NCBI RefSeq assembly: GCF_000145035.1
Contig: NC_014387.1
Span: forward strand, 1,310,276 to 1,374,275
DNA: 64,000 bases
Direction of reading: 5' to 3'
Source: Butyrivibrio proteoclasticus B316
GTDB lineage: Bacteria; Bacillota; Clostridia; Lachnospirales; Lachnospiraceae
Numbering within the stretch: the first letter of the stretch is position 1; each line of letters starts with the position of its first letter. The position numbers and the translations under genes are program-made. This document shows positions 62,872 to 64,000 of the stretch, piece after piece. Under the pieces are notes generated by a model, which was given only the letters and a program-made list of their open reading frames with translations, did not search any database and had not been told where the DNA came from.

Positions 62872-64000
62872 AATGCCCTATTTGTGGTAGTTTGAGCGGA
62901 CATAGAATTTTCAAATTGTGTGAGAATATGAAAATTTTAGGTGGTAATTTTCCAAATACTCCTGCTTATATAGCTTGCTGCGAGAAGTGCGGGTTAGTAT
63001 TTACAGACACAGAAGCAGAACAAAAGGATTTTATATCATACTATAAAACGAGTGCGTATGCTCCTAAGTATTTTGATATGTTTGGTGAAGAAGAAACCTA
63101 TGATTATTATAATCATTTGTTGGAATTAATAACGCCGTATATTAAAAAGGAGAGCATTATTCTAGATATTGCAGGTGCATGGGGAGAGCTTGATGAGTAT
63201 CTTATTAAAAAAGGATATCTTAATGTAACAGATTTGGATCCAAATGAAGATTGTATTGCAAATGCTAGAAATAAAAAAATAAATGGGATTTTAGCAGACA
63301 GTACAGATATGAAGCAAATTAAGGATAACAGTGTGGACTTGGTAATTCTTAATCATGCACTTGAGCATATTTTGAATGTAGAAGATAGTATCAATGAACT
63401 GAAAAGAGTACTAAAGTATGACGGTTATGTATTTCTGGAAATACCAAATGCAGAAGGATATGTTTCAGAGGAAAGCGCACCATTCAATTTTCTCACATAT
63501 GAACATGTGCTTCATATGACTATGAATGATATAGCTAACATTGCTGCAAAATATGGATTCAAAATAATTGATAAAGGTTTTTATTACAAAAAGGTTAGTA
63601 ATTATCCATCGATATATTCCATTATGAAAAAAGGTAGGAATGGAGATGTACAATTCTCAGATATAGCGGAGAAAAGCATAAAGGCTTACTTAGAAAAAAG
63701 CGAATCTTCACTATTACAATTTATTAATCCACTAAAAGTATCACAGGAACCATTGGTTTTGTGGGGGATAGGTGCATCTACAGCAATATTATTAGAAGTA
63801 TTTAAAGAATGTAATGTTGTTCAGTTGGTTGATCGAAATCCAAAGCGGCAGGGTATAGAATTCGTTCTTAATGGTCAGACTCATAAGATCGTAGCTCCAG
63901 ATGCTGTGGGTAATGGCACTATCGTAATATTGTCAATTCCCTATCGTGATTCAATATGTAAACAAATCAGAAATATGGGATTAGATAACCCAATCGTAAT
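62868..64000 (+). CDS. Sugar C-methyltransferase, partial (runs off window end)
   Basis: At least 377 residues, open to the end of the window. GTG start (62868-62870) overlaps the previous stop. The N-terminus MKCPICG...CCEKCGLV is a four-cysteine zinc-binding domain (Methyltransf_13 type). Then comes a SAM-binding core ILDIAGAWGELDEYLIKKGY, LADSTDM, and LNHALEHILN. The last part, GIGASTAILLEVFKE, resembles the C-terminal domain of the TylC3/NovU family of deoxysugar C-methyltransferases. It would add a branch methyl to a dTDP-4-keto-deoxysugar, in agreement with the RmlC-like and SDR enzymes beside it. Confidence 0.85.
   Translation, partial: MKCPICGSLSGHRIFKLCENMKILGGNFPNTPAYIACCEKCGLVFTDTEAEQKDFISYYKTSAYAPKYFDMFGEEETYDYYNHLLELITPYIKKESIILDIAGAWGELDEYLIKKGYLNVTDLDPNEDCIANARNKKINGILADSTDMKQIKDNSVDLVILNHALEHILNVEDSINELKRVLKYDGYVFLEIPNAEGYVSEESAPFNFLTYEHVLHMTMNDIANIAAKYGFKIIDKGFYYKKVSNYPSIYSIMKKGRNGDVQFSDIAEKSIKAYLEKSESSLLQFINPLKVSQEPLVLWGIGASTAILLEVFKECNVVQLVDRNPKRQGIEFVLNGQTHKIVAPDAVGNGTIVILSIPYRDSICKQIRNMGLDNPIV

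Overview
The window looks like a chromosomal segment of an anaerobic, plant-polysaccharide-degrading Lachnospiraceae bacterium of the Butyrivibrio/Pseudobutyrivibrio type. This is inferred from gene content: GH115, GH10-esterase, pectinesterase, a large GH13 amylase, a Re-citrate-synthase-like enzyme next to an NADP isocitrate dehydrogenase, EF-G-like and DegV proteins, and several cyclic-di-GMP proteins. Base composition is moderately AT-rich, strong GGAGG-type ribosome sites are common, and three genes start with TTG. No tRNA, rRNA, CRISPR array or insertion-sequence transposase was seen.

Layout. 1-4.3 kb: end of a phosphofructokinase-like gene, a GGDEF protein, HU, a GGDEF-EAL protein and an HPr-like protein without the active histidine. 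4.3-9.1 kb: DegV protein, a free-standing structured RNA with its own promoter and terminator, a small protein with a double-glycine leader, a LysR regulator and a membrane SpoIIE-type phosphatase. 9.1-14.8 kb: a phenylalanine T-box, pheS-pheT and an M18 aminopeptidase. 15-23 kb: a hemicellulose/pectin cluster (GH115, a lipoprotein, a GH10-esterase fusion, CE8) whose enzymes lack signal peptides and so probably act on imported oligosaccharides. 23-31 kb: a 58-aa protein, queA, the secreted amylase, and a chemoreceptor. 31-37.5 kb: cysK, an alanine symporter, a PilZ protein with a hypothetical partner, and a tyrA-aroA operon on the minus strand.

37.6-49.7 kb is a signalling block: a degenerate GGDEF membrane protein, a hybrid histidine kinase, and a giant histidine kinase-receiver-DegV-HPt fusion in one apparent operon, then an EF-G-like GTPase and a membrane EAL protein. 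49.8-53.4 kb holds a Re-citrate-synthase-like gene, a GntR regulator and icd, a plausible citrate-to-2-oxoglutarate route for glutamate synthesis.

53.5-56.3 kb is a small accessory module: a HigBA-type toxin-antitoxin pair with an apparently leaderless promoter, a truncated gene remnant, a serine recombinase and an XRE regulator. It is bracketed by two related 19-bp sites that differ only in a central dinucleotide. From 56.4 kb to the end runs a more AT-rich, tightly overlapping surface-polysaccharide operon: glycosyltransferases, RmlC-like epimerase, radical SAM enzyme, NAD-dependent epimerase/dehydratase and a zinc-ribbon C-methyltransferase cut by the window end.

The items most worth following up are the kinase-receiver-DegV-HPt fusion, the free-standing RNA at 5.4-5.7 kb, the double-glycine peptide, and the paired sites around the serine recombinase.
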